64,000 nt of DNA, taken from the NCBI RefSeq assembly GCF_031081985.1, contig NZ_JARWSK010000003.1, positions 310,001 through 374,000 of the forward strand, written 5' to 3'. Below the pieces are notes generated by a model. It worked only from the letters and a program-made list of their open reading frames with translations, made no database searches and was not told the origin of the DNA. This DNA comes from Komagataeibacter xylinus. GTDB lineage: Bacteria; Pseudomonadota; Alphaproteobacteria; Acetobacterales; Acetobacteraceae. Below, in pieces: positions 36,985-52,108 of the stretch (positions are counted from its first letter, which is position 1; every line of letters begins with the position of its first letter). The translations under genes were made by a program, and so were the position numbers.

Positions 36985-37008
36985 TTACGTTCTGGGCCTG
37001 TAACGTAA
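36985..37008. promoter_or_regulatory. Inverted repeat upstream of the small monooxygenase, possible operator
   Basis: TTACGTT, ten bases, AACGTAA: a perfect 7-bp inverted repeat ending 16 bases before the start of the gene at 37025. The loop has no T-run after it, so an operator is more likely than a terminator. Confidence 0.4.
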
Positions 37009-37024
37009 AAAGGATGATCCCTTC

Positions 37025-37333
37025 ATGACCAGCCCGCTGACCATCGTGGCCGAATTCCGGATTCCCGCCGAGCATCGCAATCACTTCCTCGAACTCTGCG
37101 CCTATGACAGTGCCCATTCGGTTGAGGATGAAAGCGGCTGCCAGCGCTTTGAGGCCGTCTGCCCGCTCGATGACCCGCAGACCGTCATCCTGGTGGAAGT
37201 CTATGATGATGAAGCCGCCTTCGAGGCCCATCTCGCCACGCCGCATTTCAAGGTGTTCGAAGTGGCCGTGAAGGAACTGGGTGCGGACCTCGTCAGCCTG
37301 CGCAAGACCGCCCGCATCGCGCCCCGCGCCTGA
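37025..37333 (+). CDS. Putative quinol monooxygenase (antibiotic biosynthesis monooxygenase domain)
   Basis: A 102-residue single-domain protein of the ABM/YgiN dimeric alpha-beta barrel fold. LTIVAEFRIPAEHRNHFLEL, ESGCQRFEAVCPLDD, VILVEVYDDEAAFEAHLATPHF is the usual strand-helix order with the conserved HxxxPHF end. Members oxidise quinols without cofactors or sense electrophiles; the substrate here is unknown. AAGG precedes the start. It is divergent from the gcv operon and followed by a bidirectional terminator shared with speE. The inverted repeat just upstream suggests local control. Confidence 0.78.
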   Translation: MTSPLTIVAEFRIPAEHRNHFLELCAYDSAHSVEDESGCQRFEAVCPLDDPQTVILVEVYDDEAAFEAHLATPHFKVFEVAVKELGADLVSLRKTARIAPRA

Positions 37334-37360
37334 ACACCTGCCTGTAGCCACAACAAAAAA

Positions 37361-37396
37361 GGCCGGAGGGAGCATGCCCCCTCCGGCCTTTCTTTT
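37361..37396. terminator. Bidirectional terminator between the monooxygenase and speE
   Basis: Stem GGCCGGAGGG / CCCTCCGGCC with an 8-base loop, A-run on the left and TTTCTTTT on the right, so it can stop transcripts from both convergent genes. Confidence 0.9.
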
Positions 37397-37411
37397 AGCC
37401 TGACACCCCGA

Positions 37412-38272
37412 TCAGCGCGGCAGGTTCTGCGCGATATAGGGCGGCAGGACGAAAGAGGCGACATGCATCTCCGGCGTCCAGTAGCGCGTGTTGGCAATAC
37501 CCGCCTTCTCGGCGCGCGCGCGGATCACATCCACTGACTGCCGACCCGGCACCGTGCCCTTGGCAGCCACGCCAAGCGTCATGAACCCGCCCACATAGGT
37601 CGGCACGGCGGCGACATAGGCCGAGACATGATCGAAGAACTGCGCACGCCGCGCGCTGGTGTCGCGCAGTTCATCGGCCTGCATGAACGGCACGCCGCAC
37701 TGGTTCACGATAATGCCGTTGGCGCTCAGGATGCGGGCACAGTGCTTGTAGAACGAATCGGTAAACAGCACCTCGCCCACGCCGATCGGGTCGGTGCTGT
37801 CGACGATGATGACATCAAACGAGCCATCCGCCGCGTTCGTCACGTATTCAATGCCGTCACCCACGATCACCTCGGCGCGGGGGTCGTTCCACGCATCGCC
37901 CGCAATGCCGGGCAGGAACTTCTTTGAAAGTTCGATGACCTCGCCATCAATCTCGACCATCACGGCCTTTTCCACCGTGCGGTGCTCGAGCACGCGGCGC
38001 AGCACGCCGCCATCGCCCGCGCCGATGATCAGCACGCGCTTCGCATCGCCATGCTCGAGCAGCGGCACGTGGGTCAGCATTTCCTGGTAGACGAATTCGT
38101 CGCGTTCCGTGATCTGGACCACGCCATCGAGCATCAGCACCCGGCCAAGATCGACATTCTCGAACACCGCAATGTCCTGAAACTGGCTTTTGGTGCGTGC
38201 CAGCAGCCTGTCCACGCTCAGTTCCTGCCGCCAGCCCTGATACAGGCCCTCGCTGATCCACTCACGGGACAT
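37412..38272 (-). CDS. speE: Spermidine synthase
   Basis: A 286-residue aminopropyltransferase that makes spermidine from putrescine and decarboxylated S-adenosylmethionine. The opening WISEGLYQGWRQELSVDRLLARTKSQFQDI, the nucleotide motif LIIGAGDGGVLRRVLEH and DVIIVDSTDPIGVGEVLF are family hallmarks. The start at ATG 38272 is favoured over TTG 38278 because a GGGGG stretch precedes it and homologues begin here. It follows speD on the same strand with a hairpin terminator between them, so expression may be partly independent. Confidence 0.94.
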   Translation of the reverse strand: MSREWISEGLYQGWRQELSVDRLLARTKSQFQDIAVFENVDLGRVLMLDGVVQITERDEFVYQEMLTHVPLLEHGDAKRVLIIGAGDGGVLRRVLEHRTVEKAVMVEIDGEVIELSKKFLPGIAGDAWNDPRAEVIVGDGIEYVTNAADGSFDVIIVDSTDPIGVGEVLFTDSFYKHCARILSANGIIVNQCGVPFMQADELRDTSARRAQFFDHVSAYVAAVPTYVGGFMTLGVAAKGTVPGRQSVDVIRARAEKAGIANTRYWTPEMHVASFVLPPYIAQNLPR

Positions 38273-38309
38273 GACCAACCCCCTTTACGTCCTTAATCGA
38301 TGCACATGA

Positions 38310-38340
38310 AAAAGCACGGGCCGGAAATACATCCGGCCCG
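38310..38340 (-). terminator. Hairpin terminator between speD and speE
   Basis: On the minus strand a stem CGGGCCGGA / TCCGGCCCG with a 6-base loop is followed by TGCTTTTT. It lies 65 bases after the speD stop and just upstream of speE, so it could attenuate or end speD transcripts. Confidence 0.65.
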
Positions 38341-38404
38341 CCACTTCGACTTTGATTTACTGAAAGCATGCCAGGGCGCATAAACGCCACCCCGGCCACA
38401 GCCC

Positions 38405-38869
38405 TTAAAGCTGCACGCGCCCACGGCGCTGCTCGTCCACCTCGATCCGGCCTGCCTGGAACAGGCGCTGCATGACCGGAATGGCAAGGTGCGGATCGCA
38501 CGCCCCACACATGAAAATATCCACGGCGGCAAAATTGCGCTCGGGCCATGTGTGGATCGAGATGTGACTTTCCGCCAGCACGACCACGCCCGACACGCCG
38601 CCATTGGGCGTGAAGTGATGGAAGTGGCTGTGCAGGATCGTCGCCCCCGCCGTGACGGCGGCCTCGCACAGGGTACGGTCGATCTGTTCCGGATCATCGA
38701 GATTCCGGGCATCCCACAGATCGACAAGAAGGTGCGTTCCCGCAAACTTCATTCCGTCTTTCTCGACGAAATAATCCTTCCGGTCGTCCTCGGACGAAAA
38801 CGGCGCTGAAGAGATCTGGTTATCGCTCGGGTGTTCCGAGACCATCCCCAGTTGAGCAAGTGCGTTCAT
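38405..38869 (-). CDS. speD: S-adenosylmethionine decarboxylase proenzyme
   Basis: A 154-residue proenzyme of the short prokaryotic SpeD type. It self-cleaves before S101 in LAESHISIHTWPE to give a pyruvoyl group, then decarboxylates S-adenosylmethionine to the aminopropyl donor used by SpeE. FAGTHLLVDLWDA and the catalytic Cys region FMCGACDP are present, as is HSHFHHF. The start at 38869 is chosen because the longer frame upstream has no similarity. About 20 residues of extra low-complexity sequence precede the conserved domain. It pairs functionally with the downstream speE. Confidence 0.93.
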   Translation of the reverse strand: MNALAQLGMVSEHPSDNQISSAPFSSEDDRKDYFVEKDGMKFAGTHLLVDLWDARNLDDPEQIDRTLCEAAVTAGATILHSHFHHFTPNGGVSGVVVLAESHISIHTWPERNFAAVDIFMCGACDPHLAIPVMQRLFQAGRIEVDEQRRGRVQL

Positions 38870-38955
38870 CACGTACCCCCAAACCAGTAGACAGCCTGTT
38901 GGGCAGAATTGCCCCCTTGGGCCAAGAGAGGCGCTGATAGGGCCTGCGGGGCTTG

Positions 38956-38999
38956 GGGTGCAAGTGTTTTTCGCACTATGCGAAAAGTTTTTTGCACCC
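38956..38999. other. Long imperfect hairpin between uvrA and speD
   Basis: Outer arms GGGTGCAA (38956) and TTGCACCC (38992) enclose inner arms TTTTTCGCA (38967) and TGCGAAAA (38979). It lies 30 bases after the uvrA stop and 87 bases before the speD start, both on the minus strand. It could end uvrA transcripts or act in the speD promoter region. Confidence 0.5.
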
Positions 39000-39028
39000 A
39001 CCGCGCAACCCGTTACGAAAAGTGGTGT

Positions 39029-42067
<3,039 letters not shown>

Positions 42068-42316
42068 GAACTCTCCCTGTTCCGGTCCCGTGGGGGGAGC
42101 GGATGCTGGCCGCGATATCCGGCCCTGTCATATCTGGTCCCGCCGGTCCATTCGGACAAGGGTCGCGCCATCATGACGCGCACTCGCAATTCATACGATG
42201 ATCCTTTAAGATCGCCGCACCTCTATTCACCATGGCTGCCTGATGAGGCAGCCAGCGTGGCAACCGGCGGGGCCAGCAGGCCGCGATCCGCCGGACCCAT
42301 ATTCGAAGGACAGCAT

Positions 42317-42862
42317 ATGGCGGGCAGCGTCAACAAGGTCATTCTGGTCGGCAACCTGGGCAAGGACCCCGAAGTGCGGAACAGCCAGAGCGGGGCGAAG
42401 ATCGTCTCGCTCACCCTGGCCACGAGCGATACATGGAATGACCGCGCCTCGGGCGAGCGGCGCGAGCGCACCGAATGGCACCGGGTCGTGATCTTCAATG
42501 AACGCCTGGGCGACGTGGCCGAGCGCTTTTTGCGCAAGGGCCGCAAGGTCTACCTCGAGGGCACGCTCCAGACCCGCAAATGGACCGATCAGAGCGGCCA
42601 GGACCGCTACACCACCGAGGTGGTGATCGACCGCTTCCGTGGCGAGCTGGTGCTGCTTGACAGCAATCGCGGCGGTGACTCCGGCGGCGGCGATGACATG
42701 GGCGGCGGCTATGGCGGTGGTGGTGGTGGTGGCGGCGGCTACAGCGCGCCCGCGCGCAGCCAGCCCCAGCGCAACGAGCGCCCGGCAGGCGGCGGCGGTG
42801 GTGGTGGCGGATGGGACGCTCCCGCCGATGGCAGCGACCTGGACGACGAAATTCCGTTCTGA
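42317..42862 (+). CDS. ssb: Single-stranded DNA-binding protein
   Basis: A 181-residue SSB. The OB fold spans about residues 1-115 ([47 protein letters not shown]). A Gly-rich flexible linker follows ([15 protein letters not shown]), ending in the acidic tip DLDDEIPF that recruits partner proteins. The start at 42317 is chosen on AAGGA just upstream and the family N terminus; the open frame reaches far upstream without similarity. It is divergent from uvrA across 249 bp and precedes gyrA. Confidence 0.95.
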   Translation: MAGSVNKVILVGNLGKDPEVRNSQSGAKIVSLTLATSDTWNDRASGERRERTEWHRVVIFNERLGDVAERFLRKGRKVYLEGTLQTRKWTDQSGQDRYTTEVVIDRFRGELVLLDSNRGGDSGGGDDMGGGYGGGGGGGGGYSAPARSQPQRNERPAGGGGGGGGWDAPADGSDLDDEIPF

Positions 42863-42870
42863 GCCGCCCC

Positions 42871-42903
42871 TGCCCCCTGCGCGGCGCTTCGCGCCGGGGG
42901 GCA
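42871..42903 (+). terminator. GC-rich hairpin after ssb
   Basis: TGCCCCC / GGGGGCA outer and GGCGC / GCGCC inner arms beginning 8 bases after the ssb stop. No T-run follows, so termination would be weak. Confidence 0.4.
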
Positions 42904-43025
42904 AGCCATGCTATGAGAGACGCAGGGATATGATGGCCGCCAACCGCGCCATGCCTGCCTTCCGCTCCACCCCGTGCCCGCATGGCCATGGGGTGGATAA
43001 CCCTGACTGACATGACGGAACTGCC

Positions 43026-45795
<2,770 letters not shown>

Positions 45796-45803
<8 letters not shown>

Positions 45804-46308
45804 GGCCGCGCCCGCCCGCACCGGCTTCTATCCGGGCACGTTCGATCCCGTGACCTGCGGGCACATGGATATTATCGAACGCGCTGCCGGGCTGATGGAC
45901 CGGCTGGTGATCGGGGTGGCCGAAAACCCCGACAAGCACCCGCTCCTGCCGCTGGAAGAGCGGATCCTGTGCCTGCGCACCGATATCGCCCCGCTCAATG
46001 CGGGGCGGGCCATGCCTATCACCGTTGTCGGTTTTACGGGGCTGGTGGTGCATGCGGCGCGTACGCATGGGGCGCATGCAATCATTCGCGGGCTGCGGGC
46101 GGTTGCGGATTTCGAATACGAGAACCAGATGTTCGGTATGAACCAGCACATGGCCCCGGACATTGACACGCTGTTCCTCATGGCGCGCGAGGGGCACCAG
46201 TACGTTTCCTCGCGGCTGGTCAAGGAAATAGCGAAGCTGGATGGGGACATTTCCGGTTTTGTCCCTCCCTTTACGTGCAGGCACATCCTGAGCCGCCTGC
46301 GCGGCTGA
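45796..46308 (+). CDS. coaD: Phosphopantetheine adenylyltransferase
   Basis: A 170-residue nucleotidyltransferase that joins ATP and 4'-phosphopantetheine to dephospho-CoA. The motif [20 protein letters not shown] carries the HxGH-type site as TCGH, with [15 protein letters not shown] and [13 protein letters not shown] further on. The start at 45796 overlaps gyrA by 8 bp; ATG at 45784 in the same frame is an alternative. It is likely co-transcribed with gyrA and ppiB. Confidence 0.94.
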
Positions 46309-46372
46309 CGGGCCGAGACCGCGCCCCGCGCGGGCCTGCCCTCCCACACCCCAATTTACGAAACGGATCACA

Positions 46373-46864
46373 ATGTCTGCTACAGAAAACAAGTCCGACC
46401 TGATCAACGTCGATCTCAAGACAGGACGGGTGGTGATCCGCCTGCGTCCCGACATTGCGCCGCTGGCCGCAGAGCGCATCCGCACGCTGGCGGCGGAAGG
46501 CTTTTATGACAACACGCCCTTCCACCGCGTGATCCATGGCTTCATGGCGCAGGGCGGCGACCCCACGGGCACCGGTACCTCGGGCAGCAAGCTGCCGGAC
46601 CTGAAGGCCGAGTTCACCAACAAGGCGAAGTTCGAGCGCGGCACGGTGGGCATGGCCCGCACCATGAACCCCGATAGCGCGAACAGCCAGTTCTTCATCA
46701 TGTTCGAGCCCTCGCCGCACCTTGATGGCCAGTACACCATCGTGGGCCAGGTGATTGAAGGCATGGACCATATCGACCAGATCAAGCGCGGCGCGGGCCA
46801 GAGCGGCATGGTGCAGGACCCCGACCGCATCATCAAGATGCGCCCGGCCGACGCCGAGGCCTGA
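46373..46864 (+). CDS. ppiB: Peptidyl-prolyl cis-trans isomerase, cyclophilin type
   Basis: A 163-residue cytoplasmic cyclophilin without signal peptide. FHRVIHGFMAQGGDPTGTGTSG contains the catalytic Arg (FHRVI) and the QGGD motif, followed by GTVGMARTMNPDSANSQFFIMF. It catalyses proline isomerisation in protein folding. It follows coaD by 64 bp on the same strand, and the tRNA-Lys gene comes 169 bp later. Confidence 0.93.
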   Translation: MSATENKSDLINVDLKTGRVVIRLRPDIAPLAAERIRTLAAEGFYDNTPFHRVIHGFMAQGGDPTGTGTSGSKLPDLKAEFTNKAKFERGTVGMARTMNPDSANSQFFIMFEPSPHLDGQYTIVGQVIEGMDHIDQIKRGAGQSGMVQDPDRIIKMRPADAEA

Positions 46865-47033
46865 TTGGCCACCTGCCGGGCTGCGCACCCTGCCGCCGCC
46901 CGGCACCCCTGCGCATGCGCATAAACGGCACGCGCAGGTTGACACTCCCGCCGTGGATGTTTAGAGACCTGCCCAAGGCGCCACGCCCCGGTGTAACCCC
47001 GGCGGGCAGGCCCCTTAATGAAACAGGTCATGT

Positions 47034-47109
47034 GAGCCGGTAGCTCAGTCGGTAGAGCATTCGACTTTTAATCGAATGGTCGTGGGTTCGAATCCCACCC
47101 GGCTCACCA
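47034..47109 (+). tRNA. tRNA-Lys (anticodon UUU)
   Basis: Complete cloverleaf of 76 bases with encoded CCA. Acceptor arms are GAGCCGG / CCGGCTC, D arm GCTC...GAGC, anticodon stem TTCGA / TCGAA around loop CTTTTAA with TTT at 47067-47069, T arm GTGGG TTCGAAT CCCAC, discriminator A. Confidence 0.98.
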
Positions 47110-47566
47110 GAACCCCTTCTTTCTTTTCCTGCTTTTTGTGGCTCCTACGCCGCTGTTGCCACCTGTTGCATAGCGTGGGTGATGGTTGTTCGTGTCTGTT
47201 TGCGCGAACACGTGGCGCTGCACCCTTATTCCCGTAAAATCTTGATATGGCCGCCATGGACCACCCGGCCCGTGACGATAACGCGTGGCCGAATACCAGC
47301 TTTCATGGGCCAGACGGGCTACGAAAAAGTGCGTTTTCAGGCGACTTCATATTCGTTTTAATAATTAAGTTATCTTATCGATGATTTTTTATAATTTTAT
47401 GTCTTGATCTGGGGCCATTTTTTCCAATAAATGGCCTTCCGCCATGCGGTCACAGGATATTCGCACATTCCGGCCGCTTTCTCTCCCGCTATCGTTGCCG
47501 GTGCAATGGATGGCGAACCTGCCCCGGCACAGCCCGGCGCAGGTGCTTCAAAGTCTGTGAGATGCC
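47110..47566 (+). other. Non-coding gap between tRNA-Lys and edd
   Basis: No credible gene is seen in these 457 bp. A short AT-rich tract at about 47355-47410 holds TATAAT at 47390-47395, which could be the -10 box of edd with a leader of about 165 bases; no good -35 hexamer is seen. Confidence 0.4.
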
Positions 47567-49405
<1,839 letters not shown>

Positions 49406-49434
49406 ACCCCAACGCCTTGCACAAGGGAGCCGAC

Positions 49435-50049
49435 ATGGCCCGCATTGAAGAGATCATGACCCTTGCCCCGGTTATTCCGGTGCTGGTCATTCACGACCCC
49501 GCCCATGCCCGCCCGGTGGCCGAGGCCCTTGTGGCCGGTGGCCTGCGCGCGCTGGAAGTCACCCTGCGCACCGACTGCGCGCTGGAAGTGATTGCCGAGA
49601 TGGCGAAGGTGGAAGGCGCGGTTGTGGGCGCTGGCACTGTGCTCAATGGTGATGACCTCAAGCGCTCGGTCGATGCGGGGGCCCGCTTCATTGTCAGCCC
49701 CGGCCTGACCACGGATGTGGCGCAGGCCGCACGGGCGAGCGACGTGCCGCTGCTGCCCGGCACGGCCAATGCCAGCGACATCATGCGCGGGCTGGACCTT
49801 GGGCTGACGCATTTCAAGTTCTTCCCCGCCACAGCCGCAGGCGGCATCCCGGCGCTGAAAGCCCTGTCCGCCCCGTTTGGCCAGGCGCGGTTCTGCCCCA
49901 CCGGCGGCATCAAGGCCGAGACCGCAGCCGACTGGCTGGGCCTGCCCTCCGTGCTGTGCGTGGGCGGCTCGTGGCTGGTGCCCGCCGGCGCGCCCGATGT
50001 GGCGGCCATTACCGCGCGCGCCCAGCAGGCCGCAGCCCTGAAAGCCTGA
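49435..50049 (+). CDS. eda: 2-keto-3-deoxy-6-phosphogluconate aldolase
   Basis: A 204-residue class I aldolase splitting KDPG to pyruvate and glyceraldehyde 3-phosphate. The sequence PVLVIHDPAHARPVAEALVAGGLRALEVTLRT is diagnostic, and the Schiff-base lysine is in LTHFKFFPA. FCPTGGIKAETA and VGGSWLVPAG complete the phosphate site. The start at 49435 is chosen because AAGGGAG precedes it and the Zymomonas protein, as I recall it, begins at the same point. An in-frame ATG at 49402, overlapping the edd stop in ATGA, would add 11 residues. Repeat copy 8 follows. Confidence 0.94.
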   Translation: MARIEEIMTLAPVIPVLVIHDPAHARPVAEALVAGGLRALEVTLRTDCALEVIAEMAKVEGAVVGAGTVLNGDDLKRSVDAGARFIVSPGLTTDVAQAARASDVPLLPGTANASDIMRGLDLGLTHFKFFPATAAGGIPALKALSAPFGQARFCPTGGIKAETAADWLGLPSVLCVGGSWLVPAGAPDVAAITARAQQAAALKA

Positions 50050-50055
50050 TAAACC

Positions 50056-50128
50056 AAAAGTTTCCGGGTGCAGCCTTTTTTCAAAAAGGCTGCATTCTTC
50101 GACGCTTTTTGAAAAAATCTTTGCCAGA
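50056..50128 (+). repeat. Intergenic double-hairpin repeat, copy 8
   Basis: Plus-orientation copy seven bases after the eda stop, with first stem GCAGCCTTTTTT / AAAAAGGCTGC (both arms changed together) and a decayed right end. It lies between the convergent ends of eda and alkB. Confidence 0.8.
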
Positions 50129-50132
50129 TATT

Positions 50133-50789
50133 CTACCACACCCGCCGAAAGGTCAGGTTGTAGCGGCACGGCCCCGTAACCGGGTGCTGGCCTGCCCTGA
50201 GCGGTGCAATGCCGTGGAATACATGCCGCGACGGGCCTCCCCACACCACAACATCACCATGTAGCAACGCAATACGCTGGACCGGGTCCGTGCGCTGCAA
50301 CCCGCCCCACTGGAAGATGGCGGGCAGGCCGAAAGAGACGGAGACCACTGGCGCATCCGCCCGTTCATCACCGTCCTGATGCAGCCCCATGCGCGCGCCG
50401 GGGCGGTAGCCGTTGATCAGGCAGGTATCGGGCGCAAACCCTTCATGCCCGGCCAGCCGTGCTGCCTCAACGGCCCAGTTCCGCCACGCAGGCGGCAACG
50501 CAGGCCAGGGCTGACCGGTCATGGGGTCGCGGCTTTCATAACGGTGGCCCTGCGCGTCGCTGCACCAGCCTGCCGCGCCGCAACAGGTCATGGCGACCGA
50601 CATGGTGCCCCCGCCCACCACCGTCATGCGCCGGAAGGGGGAGAGACGGGCAATCTGCCTTATGCCCGCCAGCATCTCCTGCGCCTGCAAGGCAGCATGC
50701 CCGCGTAGCACCATGGCTCCGGCATCGAGCACCTCAAGCCTTGGCGTGGCTGCGGGCGGTAGGTCAAGCATGAATTCCTGCTGCGCCAT
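50133..50789 (-). CDS. alkB: Alpha-ketoglutarate-dependent DNA repair dioxygenase AlkB
   Basis: A 218-residue Fe(II)/2-oxoglutarate oxygenase that removes alkyl groups from DNA bases. Iron ligands are H137 and D139 (GLHQDGDE) and H192 (RHVFHGIAPL). The oxoglutarate arginines are in RYNLTFRRV at the C terminus. Other AlkB landmarks are INGYRPGARMGLHQD, VSVSFGLPAIFQWGG and LHGDVVVWGG. No ada gene is next to it. The gene is flanked by repeat copies 8 and 9 in the same orientation. Confidence 0.95.
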   Translation of the reverse strand: MAQQEFMLDLPPAATPRLEVLDAGAMVLRGHAALQAQEMLAGIRQIARLSPFRRMTVVGGGTMSVAMTCCGAAGWCSDAQGHRYESRDPMTGQPWPALPPAWRNWAVEAARLAGHEGFAPDTCLINGYRPGARMGLHQDGDERADAPVVSVSFGLPAIFQWGGLQRTDPVQRIALLHGDVVVWGGPSRHVFHGIAPLRAGQHPVTGPCRYNLTFRRVW

Positions 50790-51177
50790 GCCCGGTCTTT
50801 TCCCCTTGTGCCCTGCTACGGACCGTTAAGAGATTATTTGAAAACAACGCATTGAAAAAAATAAAAGTTTCAGGGTATCGTTTTTTCAACAAAGGTGGCG
50901 TTCTTCAAAGTTTTCTAAACTAAGCTTCACCAAAAACTTCCTTTGATTTTAAATCGCTATCATGCACCGCCTTTTTCAACAAATGGCATTTGGATGCTGG
51001 ATCACATCTTCAGGCACCCTTCAGAAAGGATATGGGCACGCACCTTAAAAGCGGCACCGTGCCATCATCATTCCGGTTGCCCGCATACCATCATGACAAA
51101 AATGCTCCCCCTCCCCGCCTTAACCGGGCAGGATCGTTTTCTTTGAAAGAGCGTGAAATCTTCAATAGGCATCTGAA
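50790..51177. other. Non-coding gap upstream of AT-rich orphan gene
   Basis: 388 bp between the divergent alkB start and the orphan gene. It contains repeat copy 9 (50864-50941) and otherwise no credible gene; small frames at 50943-51181 lack support. Confidence 0.5.
50864..50941 (+). repeat. Intergenic repeat, copy 9 (decayed)
   Basis: Plus-orientation copy with many changes: the first stem is no longer self-complementary along its length (TATCGTTTTTTCAACAAAGG), but AAAGTTTCAGGGT at the left and GCTTCACCAAAAACTTCC at the right are clear. Confidence 0.7.
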
Positions 51178-51603
51178 ATGAAAAATATAATTGATCTGTT
51201 AGGAATAGCGCCTGAAAAAATAAAAATCATCTCTGAAAAACAATATGATAATCTTGAAAAAATAGATGACCGTGTAGATTATGAATTTTTCAATGATGGA
51301 TTTTGCTTACGCAAGGAATCCCGGAAAAACATCATTGATAATATCTTTTTCTATAGCAAAAATTACGGGTATGGCTACCAAGCTTATCATGGAGAACTAC
51401 CTTTGGGCCTCCGCTTTGACATGAGCCGCGCAGAAGTCCACCAATTATGCGGAAAACCTGATTCCAGTCGGGGCGCAATAACACTGCCAGCACTTGGCGC
51501 AGTGCCACCCATGGATAAATACGTCAGAAATTCCATAACAGTTAATATAAATTATAGTTTTGATGAATATTCAATATTATACATAATTGCAAACATTGAT
51601 TAG
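51178..51603 (+). CDS. AT-rich orphan protein, 141 aa (immunity-protein-like pattern)
   Basis: A small soluble protein of clearly lower GC content than its neighbours. The N-terminal half is Lys/Ile/Asn-rich, then comes YGYGYQAYHGELPLGLRFDMSRAEVHQLCGKPDS. The pattern of a few polar residues, LPxGLxFxMSRAEV and xLxGxPD recalls domains found in immunity and other small proteins of polymorphic-toxin loci, but I do not recognise a named family and no toxin gene is adjacent. A broken paralogue follows directly. Composition suggests horizontal transfer. There is no signal peptide. Confidence 0.6.
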   Translation: MKNIIDLLGIAPEKIKIISEKQYDNLEKIDDRVDYEFFNDGFCLRKESRKNIIDNIFFYSKNYGYGYQAYHGELPLGLRFDMSRAEVHQLCGKPDSSRGAITLPALGAVPPMDKYVRNSITVNINYSFDEYSILYIIANID

Positions 51604-51622
51604 TATTCTATGAAAAGTAGAA

Positions 51623-52054
51623 ATGAAAGATGCATTTAATTTTTTAGAAAAACCCTGACAGCATAAAAGATATTTTGGGAAATGGATGCGATGAAATTCA
51701 GGACATAAAATGCATAACCGATTACATCTTCCATGCTGATGGATTTTCCATGCACAAGGAACCAGAAGAAAATTTTATCAGCGCCATTTCCTGTTATGGC
51801 AAAACAGACGGGCATGGTTACCAGATGTAGCGGGCGACCTGCCGTTTGGCATCAATATCAACATGACCCGCGCAGAAGTCCGCCACCTGTGGGGAGAACC
51901 AGATTTCAGCCAGGACGTGATGAAACTGCCTGTGCCTGGAAAAACGGACCCCATGGACTGTTACTTCAAGAACGGTATGGAGTGGCAAAGACCATCCGCC
52001 ACAAGGCCATCTCCCAGCCCGGCCCGCGGCACCCTTTTGCAGGCATCCGCATAA
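51623..52054 (+). pseudogene. Frameshifted paralogue of the preceding orphan gene
   Basis: Reading across frames recovers MKDAFNFLEKP, then a one-base shift near 51655 to SIKDILGNGCDEIQDIKC and FHADGFSMHKEPEENFISA, then a second shift near 51826 after GHGYQM to GDLPFGININMTRAEVRHLW and GEPDFSQDVMKLPVPG. This parallels the intact gene: NDGFCLRKESRKN, GYGYQAY, GELPLGLRFDMSRAEVHQL and GKPDSSRGAITLPALG. A one-base insertion and a one-base loss explain both shifts. The C-terminal end no longer aligns. It looks like a tandem duplicate that has decayed. Confidence 0.75.
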
Positions 52055-52086
52055 AAAAAGGGGCACCCGCACCGGATGCCCCTTTC
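52053..52086 (-). terminator. Rho-independent terminator of the DUF2076 gene
   Basis: On the minus strand GGGGCATCC / GGGTGCCCC-type stem is followed by seven T residues, 23 bases after the stop at 52109. Confidence 0.85.
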
Positions 52087-52108
52087 CCATAAGCAAGACA
52101 GCACTCAA

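Noticed and set aside
50943-51181. Two short overlapping frames before the AT-rich orphan gene
   Set aside because: No ribosome site, no similarity and overlapping in different frames; part lies in a decayed repeat.
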